A stretch of 64,000 nucleotides of DNA, from contig CAJUNZ010000001.1 in NCBI GenBank assembly GCA_910587755.1, positions 30,416 through 94,415 on the forward strand, in the 5' to 3' direction. Position numbers and translations under genes: made by a program. Positions 51,926 through 61,489 of the stretch are shown here, piece after piece; the stretch's first letter is position 1; each line of letters opens with the position of its first letter. The DNA comes from an uncultured Acetatifactor sp. (GTDB lineage: Bacteria; Bacillota; Clostridia; Lachnospirales; Lachnospiraceae). The notes under the pieces were generated by a model, which was given only the letters and a program-made list of their open reading frames with translations, was not told the DNA's origin and made no database searches.

Positions 51926-53476
51926 ATGATGAGTGAGGATACGATTGCCGCTATTGCCACAGGGCTTACGGATTCAGGCATAGGTATTGTGAGGATCAGC
52001 GGGAAGGGAGCGCTCCAGGTTGGGGATGCTTTGTTCCGCTTTCCTGCCGCCGGGAATGTATCTGGAGGCACAGGAAAGTTTTTGTCCCAGGGGGAGGATC
52101 ACAGACTGTACTATGGATTTGTTTATGATCCCCGGAAGGATTTTACCATAGATGAAGTGATGGCGGTGGCGATGCGGGGGCCCAGGAGCTTTACCGGGGA
52201 GGACACGGTGGAGATTCAGTGTCACGGCGGGGTGCTGGTGATGGGAAGAATCCTGGAGGCAGCTCTGGGACAGGGGGCCAGGATGGCCCAGCCTGGGGAG
52301 TTCACCAAGCGGGCCTTTCTGAATGGAAGGATCGATCTCACCAGGGCGGAGGCTGTGATGGATCTGATCCGTTCCCAGAATGATCTGGCCCTTGGGGCTT
52401 CGGTGAGCCAGCTTCAGGGGGCTCTCTGGAAAAAGATTGAGAGGATCAGGGGAGAAATTCTTCATGAGACTGCTTTTATAGAATCTGCTCTGGACGACCC
52501 GGAACATTACAGTCTGGAGGGATACCCCAAACGGCTTCTGGAGAAGGCAGCCGGGCTCAGGCTGGAGCTGGAAAAGCTTGCTGCCACGGCGGACAACGGC
52601 AGAATCCGGAAGGAAGGGATCGACACGGTGATTCTGGGGAGGCCCAATGTGGGAAAATCCTCCCTTCTGAACTGTCTGGCAGGGGAGGAGAGGGCCATTG
52701 TCACCGATGTTGCGGGAACCACCAGGGATCTGCTGCAGGAGACGGTGAGACTGGGGGATCTGGTCCTGAATCTGGTGGACACGGCGGGAATACGGCCCAC
52801 GGATGACGTGGTGGAAAAGATCGGTGTGGATCGGGCCAGAAAGCATGCCGCAGAGGCGGATTTGGTGCTGTATGTGGTAGATGCCTCAGGGGAACTGGAC
52901 GAAAATGACAGGGAGACGGCTGCTCTGATTCGGGATAAGAATGTGATTGTGCTGTTAAACAAAAGTGACTTGCCGGGAACGGTGAGGGAGGAGGATGTGT
53001 GGGATCTTCTGGAGGGAGACACAGGGAATTCCTCTCAGGAAAAGCAGGCTATGGAAGGCAGGGATCAGATGCAGTGGGGCGGGGAAAAGGGTGCTCCAGG
53101 GGAGGACAGCCTGCTCTCTGACAGCCGGCGGGAGGACCATTCAGCAGGCAGGCCCTGCCGTGCCCTGGTGAAGACCTGTGCCAGGAGTGGAGAGGGGCTG
53201 GATCTGCTGGAGAAGGCAGTGAAGGATATGTTCTTCCAGGGTGATGTGGCCAGCAGCGGAGAGGTGGTTATCACCAGTATGCGGCACAAAGAAGCTCTGC
53301 TGGAAGCCTGCGGATCTTTGGGGCTGGTGGCATCAGCCATAGAGGAGGGGATGCCCGAGGATTTCTTTTCCATTGATCTGATGGGAGCCTACTCCTGCCT
53401 GGGCAGGATCACAGGTGAGGAAGTGGACGATGACCTGGTGGAAGAGATCTTTTCAAAGTTCTGCATGGGAAAGTGA
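51926..53476 (+). CDS. mnmE: tRNA modification GTPase MnmE with a ~49-residue insertion
   Basis: 516 residues from ATG 51926, with GGAGGG seven bases upstream. The N-terminal tetrahydrofolate-binding domain (SEDTIAAIATGLTDSGIGIVRISG), G domain (GRPNVGKSSLLN, TTRDLL, DTAGI, NKSDLP) and the C-terminal CMGK (family C-[IVL]-GK) are intact. After the NKSD motif, about residues 365-413 (53017-53164) are a polar low-complexity insertion just before the VKTCARSGEG (G5) motif; the family is usually near 455 residues. With MnmG it makes the cmnm5 group on U34 of some tRNAs. Confidence 0.96.
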   Translation: MMSEDTIAAIATGLTDSGIGIVRISGKGALQVGDALFRFPAAGNVSGGTGKFLSQGEDHRLYYGFVYDPRKDFTIDEVMAVAMRGPRSFTGEDTVEIQCHGGVLVMGRILEAALGQGARMAQPGEFTKRAFLNGRIDLTRAEAVMDLIRSQNDLALGASVSQLQGALWKKIERIRGEILHETAFIESALDDPEHYSLEGYPKRLLEKAAGLRLELEKLAATADNGRIRKEGIDTVILGRPNVGKSSLLNCLAGEERAIVTDVAGTTRDLLQETVRLGDLVLNLVDTAGIRPTDDVVEKIGVDRARKHAAEADLVLYVVDASGELDENDRETAALIRDKNVIVLLNKSDLPGTVREEDVWDLLEGDTGNSSQEKQAMEGRDQMQWGGEKGAPGEDSLLSDSRREDHSAGRPCRALVKTCARSGEGLDLLEKAVKDMFFQGDVASSGEVVITSMRHKEALLEACGSLGLVASAIEEGMPEDFFSIDLMGAYSCLGRITGEEVDDDLVEEIFSKFCMGK

Positions 53477-53485
53477 GGTGGAAAA

Positions 53486-56278
53486 ATGGAAGCATATCGC
53501 GAGAAGGTGGATGTATGTGTGGTGGGGGCAGGACATGCGGGCTGTGAGGCCGCTCTTGCCTGCGCAAGACTGGGGCTTGAGACGGTAATGTTCACTGTCA
53601 GTGTGGACAGCATCGCCATGATGCCCTGTAATCCCAACATAGGAGGTACTTCCAAGGGTCATCTGGTGCGGGAACTGGATGCCCTGGGAGGGGAGATGGG
53701 AAAGAATATAGACAGGACTTTTATACAGTCCAGAATGCTGAACGGTTCCAAAGGTCCGGCGGTTCACTCTCTCCGGGCCCAGGCGGACAAGGAGGAATAC
53801 TCCAGAGCCATGCGCAGGGTGCTGGAAAACCAGGAACACCTCTGCATAAAACAGGCGGAAGTCTGTGAAATATTGTGGGAGGAAGTCCTTGAGGAAGGAG
53901 AGGGATCGGGGGAAAACACCTTTGGGATCGATGGGGATCTGGGAGAGAAAAATTCTGCAAATGGCGTTTATTTAGAGAGAAAAATAAATGAAAATAGTGA
54001 GAATTCAGAACAAGTTTTTACTGAAAATAATAGGGATCTGACAGTAAATTCAGGCGAAAAAAATGCTGAAAATAGCATTGATTTTGAAAGAAAAAATATT
54101 TGCTGTTCGAGTGATTCTGCAAAGAAAAATGCTGGAATAATGGAAAAAGATCAGCTGAAAGGTGCTGTTAAATGTAAGGAAATTTTGCAGAGAATATCCG
54201 CTGAAAGTGATATAAATTTGGAGAAAACACCTGATAATTGTGCTGGAAATCTCGAGAAAACACCTGATAAAAGTGCTGAAAATCTCGAAAATAGACATGA
54301 TAAAAGTGTCGAAAATCTCGAGAAAAAACCTGGTAACAGTGCTGAAAATTCTGAGAAAAACCTTGTTGATAGTGATATAAAAATATTGAAAAAATTTATA
54401 AAAAATGATACTGATATGGAAAAACAACCTGCTAAAAATGATGAAAAACTGCAAGAAAAATCGGCGGAAATCGACAGAAATCAGCAAGAAAAAAACAGAG
54501 AAAATAGCGTATGTTATACAGAAAAAAATGCCAGATATACGGGTGATTTTGCAGAGAATTTTCCCGGTAAAGGGAGTATAAATCAGGAGAAATCAGCAAA
54601 AAAAAGTGAAGAAAATTCAGATAAAGAAGCCGATGGAGAAGATAATTATTTTAAAGATTTGAATGACAAAACAGCAGAAAAAGATAAAATTTTGTTGGAT
54701 AAAAATTCTGGAAATTATGAGAATTTAAAGAATAGAATAATCTGCTGTGAAAGGAATTCTCAGGAATCCCAGGAAAAAAGCTCCTGTCATAGAGTAAGAA
54801 AAAGGGTGAGAGGAGTCAGGATATTCACCGGGATGGTATACGAGTGCAGAGCAGTGATTTTATGTACTGGTACATATCTGGGAGCCAGATGTCTGTGCGG
54901 AGACGCTGTTTCTTATACCGGGCCGGGAGGACTTCAGGCGGCCAACCTACTGACAGAAAGCCTGAAGGGGATGGGAATCGCCCTAAGGCGCTTTAAGACA
55001 GGAACACCGGCCAGAATGGATGGACGGAGCATAGATTTCTCCAAAATGGAAGAGCAGCCTGGGGATAAGAGAGTGGTGCCTTTTTCTTTTTCCACAGATC
55101 CGGAGAATGTGCAGAAGGAGCAGGTGTCCTGCTGGCTGACCTACACCAATGAAAAGACCCATGAGATCATTCGCAGAAATCTGGACAGATCTCCCCTCTA
55201 TGGAGGAATGATTGAAGGGACGGGACCCAGATACTGTCCGTCTATTGAGGACAAGGTGGTAAAATTTGCGGACAAGGAAAGGCATCAGGTTTTTATTGAG
55301 CCGGAGGGACTTCACACCAATGAGATGTATGTGGCGGGAATGTCTTCTTCTCTGCCGGAGGATGTGCAGCTGGCCATGTACAGAACCGTGCCGGGGCTGG
55401 AGCATTGCAGGATTGTCAGGAACGCATATGCAATCGAATATGACTGCCTGGATTCCGGACAGTTGGACAGAACTTTGGAATTTAAGGACATTGAAGGGCT
55501 TTTCAGCGGGGGGCAGTTTAACGGGAGCAGCGGCTATGAGGAGGCGGCTTGTCAGGGGTTGGTGGCAGGGATCAACGCTGCCATGTGCCTGTTAAAAAGA
55601 GAGCCGTTGCTGATAGACAGATCCGAGGGGTATATTGGGGTGCTGATTGATGATCTGGTCACTAAGGATAACAGGGAACCATACCGGATGATGACCTCCA
55701 GGGCGGAATATCGGCTTCTGCTGCGGCAGGATAATGCAGATCTGCGGCTGCGGGAGAAGGGCTACCAGGCCGGTCTGGTGTCTCAGGAGGAATATAACAG
55801 GTTTCTTGAGAAGGCGGATATGATAAAGAAAGAAATCAGCCGTCTGAAGGGAACCATGGTGGGCGCCGGCAGGGCAGTGCAGGAATTTCTTCAGGCTCAT
55901 GGGAGCTCTACCTTAAAGACTGCCGCCAGCCTTGCGGAGATTCTCTGCCGGCCTGAGATTTCCTATGAACTTCTGGGGGATATAGACGGGGAAAGAAAGC
56001 CCCTTCCGCAGGATGTAACAGAGCAGGTCCAAATTGAGATTAAATATGAGGGGTACATTGTGAGACAGATGGCACAGGTACAGCAGTACCGGAAAATGGA
56101 GAAAAAAATGATCCCTCAGAACATAGACTATGACGGCATCGCCTCTCTGAGACTTGAGGCAAGGCAGAAACTGAAGCAGTTTCGTCCTTCCACCGTGGGA
56201 CAGGCCTCCAGGATCTCAGGGGTGTCCCCGGCGGATGTATCCGTGCTGTTGGTCTATCTGGGTCGGGGCTGTACTTAA
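53486..56278 (+). CDS. mnmG: tRNA uridine-modification enzyme MnmG with a 300-residue low-complexity insertion
   Basis: 930 residues against about 630 for the family. FAD-binding [36 protein letters not shown], the [17 protein letters not shown] signature, and the C-terminal helical domain (YEGYIVRQ) are intact. Residues about 134-435 (53885-54790) are inserted between EVCEILWEE and [26 protein letters not shown], i.e. in the hairpin loop of the FAD domain. The insertion is Asn/Lys/Glu/Ser-rich, strongly A-rich in base composition, and has imperfect 11-residue repeats ([11 protein letters not shown] type, 54215-54360). The frame is unbroken. It works with MnmE. ATG 53486 is nine bases after the mnmE stop. 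Confidence 0.95.
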   Translation: MEAYREKVDVCVVGAGHAGCEAALACARLGLETVMFTVSVDSIAMMPCNPNIGGTSKGHLVRELDALGGEMGKNIDRTFIQSRMLNGSKGPAVHSLRAQADKEEYSRAMRRVLENQEHLCIKQAEVCEILWEEVLEEGEGSGENTFGIDGDLGEKNSANGVYLERKINENSENSEQVFTENNRDLTVNSGEKNAENSIDFERKNICCSSDSAKKNAGIMEKDQLKGAVKCKEILQRISAESDINLEKTPDNCAGNLEKTPDKSAENLENRHDKSVENLEKKPGNSAENSEKNLVDSDIKILKKFIKNDTDMEKQPAKNDEKLQEKSAEIDRNQQEKNRENSVCYTEKNARYTGDFAENFPGKGSINQEKSAKKSEENSDKEADGEDNYFKDLNDKTAEKDKILLDKNSGNYENLKNRIICCERNSQESQEKSSCHRVRKRVRGVRIFTGMVYECRAVILCTGTYLGARCLCGDAVSYTGPGGLQAANLLTESLKGMGIALRRFKTGTPARMDGRSIDFSKMEEQPGDKRVVPFSFSTDPENVQKEQVSCWLTYTNEKTHEIIRRNLDRSPLYGGMIEGTGPRYCPSIEDKVVKFADKERHQVFIEPEGLHTNEMYVAGMSSSLPEDVQLAMYRTVPGLEHCRIVRNAYAIEYDCLDSGQLDRTLEFKDIEGLFSGGQFNGSSGYEEAACQGLVAGINAAMCLLKREPLLIDRSEGYIGVLIDDLVTKDNREPYRMMTSRAEYRLLLRQDNADLRLREKGYQAGLVSQEEYNRFLEKADMIKKEISRLKGTMVGAGRAVQEFLQAHGSSTLKTAASLAEILCRPEISYELLGDIDGERKPLPQDVTEQVQIEIKYEGYIVRQMAQVQQYRKMEKKMIPQNIDYDGIASLRLEARQKLKQFRPSTVGQASRISGVSPADVSVLLVYLGRGCT
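53885..54790 (+). repeat. A-rich in-frame insertion with internal repeats inside mnmG
   Basis: The block is visibly A-rich compared with its flanks, free of stop codons in the mnmG frame, and built of AAA/GAA/AAT codons. Imperfect 33-base units (GAAAATCTCGAGAAAA core) recur at about 54215-54360. It looks like slippage-grown low-complexity coding DNA, not an intein (no splice motifs) or a gene. Confidence 0.8.
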
Positions 56279-56375
56279 GGAATCAGGAAGTTACAGCCTT
56301 GTGCGGACCAGGCCGTATTCGTTGTTTGCGGCAATGCCCTGGCATAAACACGGCAAAATGTGATGATTTTCTTGT

Positions 56376-56404
56376 TTGTGCGGGGAGGAAAAATATGCTA
56401 TACT
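56376..56404 (+). promoter_or_regulatory. Possible promoter for the DHH phosphoesterase gene
   Basis: TATACT (56399-56404) is a good -10; TTGTGC (56376-56381) lies 17 bases upstream as a weak -35. The gene starts at 56456 behind AAGGAGG. Confidence 0.5.
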
Positions 56405-56455
56405 TAAAGCCAAAGAACACTTTTCTGAAAAGGGAGAAAAAAGGAGGAAACAGCA

Positions 56456-57379
56456 ATGAGACTGGTAACACGTTCCGATTTTGACGGATTAGCGTGCGGA
56501 GCGCTGCTCTTGGAGGCGGGGATCATTGATTCCTGGAAGTTTGCACATCCCAAGGATCTGCAGGACGGCCTTGTGGAGGTGAACGAAAATGACTGTCTGG
56601 CCAATGTGCCCTTTGTGGAGGGCTGCGGCCTGTGGTTTGACCATCACTCCAGTGAGCATGAGAGGTTGGAACTGAAAGGAAAATATAAGGGGGAGAGCCG
56701 TATGACTCCTTCCTGCGCCAGGATAATCTATGAATATTATGGGGGTGCAGAGCGTTTTCCTCAGTTTGGCGAGATGATGGAGGCGGTTGACAAGGTGGAT
56801 TCGGGAAATCTCTCTATAGAAGAAGTAATGAATCCTGAGGGATGGATACTTATCGGCTTTCTGATGGACCCCAGGACAGGGTTAGGAAGGTGGAGGCAGT
56901 TCACCGTGTCCAATTATCAGCTGATGGAGAAATTAATGCATGCCTGCCGCAATTTGACCACACAGGAGATCCTGGATCTTTCCGATGTGAAGGAAAGGAT
57001 TGAAGTGTATCATGAACAAACGGAGAAGTTTAAGAAGATGGTATCTCAGTATACCAGGGTAAACGGCAATGTGATTATCACGGATCTTAGAGGAGTGGAT
57101 CCCATCTATACAGGGAACCGTTTTATGATCTACAGCATGTACCCGGAGCAGAATATTTCTGCCTGGATTGTCAGCGGTCGTGGCGGTCAGGGCTGTTCAG
57201 CAGCCGTGGGGTATAGTATTCTCAACAGGACCTCTGACATTGATGTGGGAAGTCTGATGCTTAGGTATAATGGCGGAGGGCATAAAAAGGTGGGCACCTG
57301 CCAGTTCAGCAATGAAAATATGGATGCGCAGCTTCCTAAGATGCTGGATGACCTCTGTGAGATGGCCAACGGGAAATAA
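56456..57379 (+). CDS. DHH/DHHA1 family phosphoesterase
   Basis: 307 residues. N-terminal DHH motifs TRSDFDGLACGALL and LWFDHHSSEHE bind two metal ions; VDKVDSGNLS follows. The C-terminal DHHA1 domain ends with GGGHKKVGTCQF, which binds substrate. The family includes exopolyphosphatases and nano-RNA/cyclic dinucleotide phosphodiesterases; the exact substrate cannot be told. Relation to the neighbouring c-di-GMP cyclase is unproven. It stands between mnmG and rsmG, a place where most Firmicutes have no gene, and has its own promoter and terminator. Confidence 0.88.
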   Translation: MRLVTRSDFDGLACGALLLEAGIIDSWKFAHPKDLQDGLVEVNENDCLANVPFVEGCGLWFDHHSSEHERLELKGKYKGESRMTPSCARIIYEYYGGAERFPQFGEMMEAVDKVDSGNLSIEEVMNPEGWILIGFLMDPRTGLGRWRQFTVSNYQLMEKLMHACRNLTTQEILDLSDVKERIEVYHEQTEKFKKMVSQYTRVNGNVIITDLRGVDPIYTGNRFMIYSMYPEQNISAWIVSGRGGQGCSAAVGYSILNRTSDIDVGSLMLRYNGGGHKKVGTCQFSNENMDAQLPKMLDDLCEMANGK

Positions 57380-57394
57380 GCCAGATGGATACTC

Positions 57395-57428
57395 AAGGGA
57401 TATTTCAAGGGATTTTGAAATATCCCTT
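57395..57428 (+). terminator. 14-bp perfect hairpin after the DHH gene
   Basis: AAGGGATATTTCAA pairs exactly with TTGAAATATCCCTT around a 6-base loop, 16 bases after the DHH stop. The stem is strong; the 3' end is TT then CTGCC, so the U-run is short. Confidence 0.7.
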
Positions 57429-57541
57429 CTGCCTTGTCAGGGGATAATTTCAGAGATTTCAGGGCTCTTGTTTGCCGCTTTCTGTTCTGAATTGTAGCAG
57501 CGGGTAAATGTTTTAGATCTTGAGTATAAATTGGAGGGAAT

Positions 57542-58270
57542 ATGACTGAGGAACAGTGTAGAATGGATGATTTCGCCAGGGATCTGAGCGAACTGGGGGT
57601 GGTACTATCAGAGAAACAGTATGGGCAGTTTTGCCAGTATTATAATTTGCTTCTGGAGTGGAATAAGGTAATGAACCTGACTTCCATAACAAATTTTGAC
57701 GATGTGGTGAAAAAGCATTTTGTTGACAGTTTAACCCTGGTTAAGGCATACAATATCAGTGAGGCTGTCAAGGGGGTGGATGTGGGATCGGGGGCGGGAT
57801 TTCCGGGACTTGCATTGAAGATAGCTTTTCCGGGCCTGGAGATAACACTTTTGGATTCCCTGGGGAAGAGAGTCCGTTTTTTGGAAGCTGTTATTGAGCA
57901 GCTTGGTCTTAAAGGAGTGAGGGCTATTCATGGCAGAGCGGAAGATTGGGCGGTGAAGGGGAAGCTGAGGGAGAGCTTTGACCTATGTGTCTCCAGGGCA
58001 GTGGCGAATTTGTCCACCTTGTCAGAATACTGTATTCCGTTTGTAAAACAGGATGGAATGTTCGTTTCCTATAAGTCTGAGAAGATCTCCGAAGAGCTGG
58101 AGGCCGCTGGGGGAGCTGTGGAACTGTTGGGGGGAAGGATAGTGGGAAGGGCTGAATTTATGCTCCCGAACTCTGATATTTTCAGAAGTCTTGTGATGGT
58201 ACAGAAGGTGAAACCTACTCCGGCAAAGTATCCCAGAAAAGCCGGACTTCCTGGAAAAGAACCCTTATAA
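57542..58270 (+). CDS. rsmG: 16S rRNA (guanine-N7) methyltransferase RsmG
   Basis: 242 residues. The SAM-binding core VDVGSGAGFPGLALKIAFPG and ITLLDSLGKRVRFLEAVIEQLGL match GidB/RsmG, as do NLTSITNFDDVVKKHFVDSL and SRAVANLSTLSEYC. It methylates G527 of 16S rRNA; loss gives low-level streptomycin resistance. GGAGGG precedes the ATG. In many Firmicutes noc-soj-spo0J follow; here they do not. Confidence 0.96.
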   Translation: MTEEQCRMDDFARDLSELGVVLSEKQYGQFCQYYNLLLEWNKVMNLTSITNFDDVVKKHFVDSLTLVKAYNISEAVKGVDVGSGAGFPGLALKIAFPGLEITLLDSLGKRVRFLEAVIEQLGLKGVRAIHGRAEDWAVKGKLRESFDLCVSRAVANLSTLSEYCIPFVKQDGMFVSYKSEKISEELEAAGGAVELLGGRIVGRAEFMLPNSDIFRSLVMVQKVKPTPAKYPRKAGLPGKEPL

Positions 58271-58356
58271 ACTCCTTTTTTGTGATTGAAATAATTTGAT
58301 AGGTGGAGTATAATGATTTCAATTTTGAGAAAATATGTATGGTGGCGGAGTGGGAC

Positions 58357-59751
58357 ATGACGGAAGATGGAAAGAAGCATTTTAGGAGCATAAAAATCTA
58401 CAATCTTAATCTTATCGTATTTGTAGTATCATGTATTTTGTATGTTTTACTTGTAGTGACAACGATAAATGTGTCGGTGAGATATCATCTCATGGTGGAG
58501 GCCATGGAAGAATATGTGAGATGTGAGGAAAAAGCTTTACTCTTAAAAGATACTTCTGATCATCTCACGGAACAGGTTCGGCTGTATGTTGTGACGAAGG
58601 ATATAACTTATGCGAATAATTATTTCATGGAACTGGGAAGTGTTCAGCGCATGCATCATGCCATGGATTATCTGAGGGATAGGGACATCAGTGATGAAGC
58701 CTACTTTTATATTATGGAAGCAAAAGAGATGTCAGACAGGCTGATTCAGAAGGAAGTATATGCCATAAGTCTGGTGGCTCACTCCAGCAAACATTCTTTG
58801 AAACAGTACACGTATGGAGAGTATGATGTAGATCTGTTTGAGGAGGATTTACTGATGGAGAAGCAGGAAATACTGGATAAGGCAGCCGGTCTTGTATTTG
58901 ATTCTGATTATCAGAAATCCAAGGAGATTATCAGGCAGAAGCTGGATTCTTTTCTGAAGAGTATTAGAAGTGAAACACATTCCTGGCAGCAGGAGAGCAT
59001 TGAAAAGATGGAACAGATAGTGGCGAGGCAGCATATACAAGTGGGGCTTCTGTTCGGGGTGAATATGATTGTTTTCGGCATGGTGATTTTGTTGGTTATC
59101 CGCCCGCTTCAGATCTATGCCCGTAATATCAGAGAAGAAAAGATGCTTGATGTCACGGGATCCTATGAGCTGAATCACCTGGCCATGACTTATAACCATA
59201 TCTATGAGGTGAACAATGCAAGCAAGGCCATGTTGAGCCATCAGGCAGATCATGATCCCTTGACGGGTATAATAAACAGGGGGGCATTTAACCGGCTGGT
59301 GGAGATTCATAAGTCAGATCCAAATCCACTGGCATTGCTAATGATTGATTTAGATAATTTTAAACAGATTAATGATGGTTATGGACACCAGGTGGGGGAC
59401 AGCATACTGCAGAAAGTGGCAAACCTTCTGTCCGAAAACTTTCGTTCCACAGATTTTCCCGCGAGGATCGGGGGAGATGAATTTGCTGTGATTGTGACTG
59501 ATTTTTCAGAAAATATGAAATCTGTGATTCTGAACAAGATAGAAATGATAAATATGGTGCTGAAAAATCCCGATGATGGGCTTCCGAAGATTTCTCTCAG
59601 TGTGGGAGCGGCGTTTTCTGAGAATGGATTCTCTGATGAATTGTATAAGAATGCTGATATTGCACTGTATGAAGTGAAAGAAAAGGGACGTTGTGGCTGC
59701 AGGTTTTATGAGAAGAAGGATAAAGAGTGTGAAGTGAAGAAGGAAACATGA
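58357..59751 (+). CDS. Membrane-bound diguanylate cyclase (GGDEF)
   Basis: 464 residues from ATG 58357, chosen because GGAG lies six bases upstream; a GTG at 58303 would add 18 residues but has no ribosome site. TM1 (about 18-37) and TM2 (about 229-248) flank a 190-residue extracellular helical sensor domain. The GGDEF domain has DHDPLTGIINRGAFN, DLDNFKQINDGYGHQVGD and the active site RIGGDEF (372-376). The inhibitory I-site RSTD lies five residues before it. It should make c-di-GMP in response to an outside signal. Its 3' part is repeated in inverse, decayed form at 61.8-62.3 kb. Confidence 0.92.
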   Translation: MTEDGKKHFRSIKIYNLNLIVFVVSCILYVLLVVTTINVSVRYHLMVEAMEEYVRCEEKALLLKDTSDHLTEQVRLYVVTKDITYANNYFMELGSVQRMHHAMDYLRDRDISDEAYFYIMEAKEMSDRLIQKEVYAISLVAHSSKHSLKQYTYGEYDVDLFEEDLLMEKQEILDKAAGLVFDSDYQKSKEIIRQKLDSFLKSIRSETHSWQQESIEKMEQIVARQHIQVGLLFGVNMIVFGMVILLVIRPLQIYARNIREEKMLDVTGSYELNHLAMTYNHIYEVNNASKAMLSHQADHDPLTGIINRGAFNRLVEIHKSDPNPLALLMIDLDNFKQINDGYGHQVGDSILQKVANLLSENFRSTDFPARIGGDEFAVIVTDFSENMKSVILNKIEMINMVLKNPDDGLPKISLSVGAAFSENGFSDELYKNADIALYEVKEKGRCGCRFYEKKDKECEVKKET

Positions 59752-60176
59752 AGGGTATGCAGGATTGAACTGCAGGATAAAATCGTGGAAGAAATATGCA
59801 GTCTATGCAGTCGAAATCTGTTGGCGGAAATCCATGATTGTAGGATTAAGCATTGGGGAAAGGTTTTGGGATGGTATTTCAGGAAGTGTATTGTGGGAGA
59901 ATGCTGAAGAATTAGGATGGACGAAAGCTGTATGGGGATATTGGCAGGGTGAATAAGTAAGGCGAAAGCTGCGTGGTTAAAACATGCAGGGAGAATAGGA
60001 AAGGCGAAAATTGTGTGGTTAACATGCAGGGTAATAGGAAAGGTGAAAATTGTGTGGGCAACATGCAGGGTGAATAGGAAAGCGAAAGCTGTGTGGGTAA
60101 ATTGTAGGATGAATGTTGCAGAAGAAAACGACAGAGAAAAGCAGGATGAATAGGAAGGGAAAAGCTGTAGAGGAAA
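59521..60176 (+). repeat. Left arm of a diverged inverted repeat (cyclase 3' end plus downstream DNA)
   Basis: This stretch matches the reverse complement of 61801-62345 over its whole length with gaps. Examples: the codons for FYEKKDKECE and the stretch CATGATTGTAGGATTAAG occur in both arms. The left arm is longer because of tandem repeats at 59940 onward. The arms enclose the coiled-coil and response-regulator genes. Confidence 0.75.
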
Positions 60177-60255
60177 CTGCAGGATGAAAGCAGGGATAGA
60201 TTAGGATGAATAGTAAGGTAAAAACTGTATGAAGAAATTGCAGGATGAATAAGCA
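59940..60255 (+). repeat. Degenerate ~40-bp tandem repeats between the cyclase and coiled-coil genes
   Basis: About seven units of the type TGCAGGGTGAATAGGAAAGG followed by CGAAAATTGTGTGGGTAA recur roughly every 40 bases; the clearest three lie between 59985 and 60115. No convincing gene or promoter is seen in the 606-base gap 59755-60360. The inverted copy at 61.8-62 kb has only one or two units, so the array expanded on this side. Confidence 0.75.
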
Positions 60256-60360
60256 AGGAAAACGTGCTACAGCAAAAATATGGGAAAAGATGTCATTCCA
60301 AAAGTGAAGTGAGAAATAATTCATGGGAATGGAGAATAGAAAGCGATTTAAGGAGGAAAT

Positions 60361-60849
60361 ATGTTTTTTGGAGATTATAGTGTATTGATTGAAATTGCAG
60401 AAGAATTTCGACAAAATCTGGCTGATCTGGATGCAAGGATAGAATGTAATCTCAGAGGAGTTAAGGAGGCTGATATTATCTTAAAAAAATATACAGAATC
60501 AGAATCAGACGATGTTAAGGTATTTTCTCCCAGGAGAATGGAGGTTCTCCATAAAGAGGAAATTCAGAAGGCTCGGAAGGATAAGGCAGTTTTTGAGGAA
60601 AAAAATGTCGATCTGCTTCAGGAGAGAGAGTTTCTATCAAAGCGCCTGGGGAGATTGGAGAAAGTGTTAGAGAGGCAGAATTCAGGAAAGGACCTGAGTG
60701 ATGCCTCTTTGTATAAGTTAAAGGAAATGTTGCGCAGGGTAGAGACAGGGAGTAAATATATTGACCAAAATCACACTTCTCAGGCAAAACAGGAGCTTGC
60801 CTATGTAACCAGAGCTCTTAGGGAAATGCTTGATGGGGTGCAACAGTGA
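60361..60849 (+). CDS. Stand-alone coiled-coil protein resembling the DegS N-terminal sensor segment
   Basis: 162 residues, almost all helical with heptads. The run LHKEEIQKARKDKAVFEEKN, then LLQEREFLSKRLGRLEKVLERQ, has the register of the coiled coil at the start of the DegS sensor kinase. No histidine-kinase or ATPase domain follows. AAGGAGG lies five bases before the ATG. The response-regulator gene starts 25 bases downstream, so the pair looks like a DegS/DegU system with the kinase part missing. It may be an adaptor or a competitor of a kinase encoded elsewhere. Confidence 0.75.
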   Translation: MFFGDYSVLIEIAEEFRQNLADLDARIECNLRGVKEADIILKKYTESESDDVKVFSPRRMEVLHKEEIQKARKDKAVFEEKNVDLLQEREFLSKRLGRLEKVLERQNSGKDLSDASLYKLKEMLRRVETGSKYIDQNHTSQAKQELAYVTRALREMLDGVQQ

Positions 60850-60874
60850 TTCTTCCGATTTATAGGAGTAGTGT

Positions 60875-61489
60875 ATGAGTGTGAAAGTGATATTGGCGGA
60901 TGACCATGTCCTGGTTAGAAAAGGTATTGGAAAGCTGCTTTTAGATATAGATGGACTTGAACTTGCGGGAGAAGCTGGAGATGGGGTGGAGTGTCTCGAA
61001 ATGGTGACGGTACAACGGCCACATCTTCTGCTTCTTGATATTTCCATGCCCAGAAAAGATGGTATGGAGGTTCTGAGGGAGTTGCGTGGACAGGGAATAG
61101 CCATGAAAATATTGATGGTTACAGCCCGAAAGGAGAGAAGTATCTTAACACAGGCTATGAAGCTGGGTGTGGATGGTTATTTAACCAAAGAGTCTGCGCC
61201 GGAGGATCTGCAGAATGCAGTTTATTCTGTATTGGATGGAAATAAATATATTGATGCGGAGATGAAAAGTCAGGAAGAAGATGAAGAAAATAAAGGGATC
61301 TTGACAATACGGGAAGAAGAAATTCTTGCACAACTTGTTCACGGTTTGTCAAATAAGGAGATTGCCTCACAACTTCACATTACAGAGAGAACCGTAAAAA
61401 ATCATATGTTTCATATATTCAGAAAAATTGATGTGTCTGACAGGGCACAGGCAGCAGTGTATGCAGTAAAAAAAGGTATGTGCCGATAA
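60875..61489 (+). CDS. DegU/NarL-type response regulator
   Basis: 204 residues. Receiver domain (1-120) with acidic pocket ADDH, phospho-acceptor Asp in LLLLDISMP, Thr/Ser in LMVTARK and Lys in GYLTKES. A linker leads to the LuxR-type helix-turn-helix (LTIREEEILAQLVHGLSNKEIASQLHITERTVKNHMFHIFRKIDV). It is a DNA-binding transcription regulator. Paired with the kinase-less coiled-coil gene; no cognate kinase is in the window. Targets are unknown. Confidence 0.93.
   Translation: MSVKVILADDHVLVRKGIGKLLLDIDGLELAGEAGDGVECLEMVTVQRPHLLLLDISMPRKDGMEVLRELRGQGIAMKILMVTARKERSILTQAMKLGVDGYLTKESAPEDLQNAVYSVLDGNKYIDAEMKSQEEDEENKGILTIREEEILAQLVHGLSNKEIASQLHITERTVKNHMFHIFRKIDVSDRAQAAVYAVKKGMCR

Noticed and set aside
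54050..54487. 145-codon minus-strand Ile/Phe-rich frame inside the mnmG insertion
   Set aside because: It is the complement of Lys/Asn/Glu-rich repeats and has no start signal or family features.
53885..54790. Intein or inserted gene inside mnmG
   Set aside because: No Cys/Ser...His-Asn splice-junction motifs, no endonuclease motifs, and low-complexity repeats throughout.
59765..59956. 63-codon frame after the cyclase gene
   Set aside because: No ribosome site; it lies in the repeat-arm DNA that is decayed in the inverted copy.
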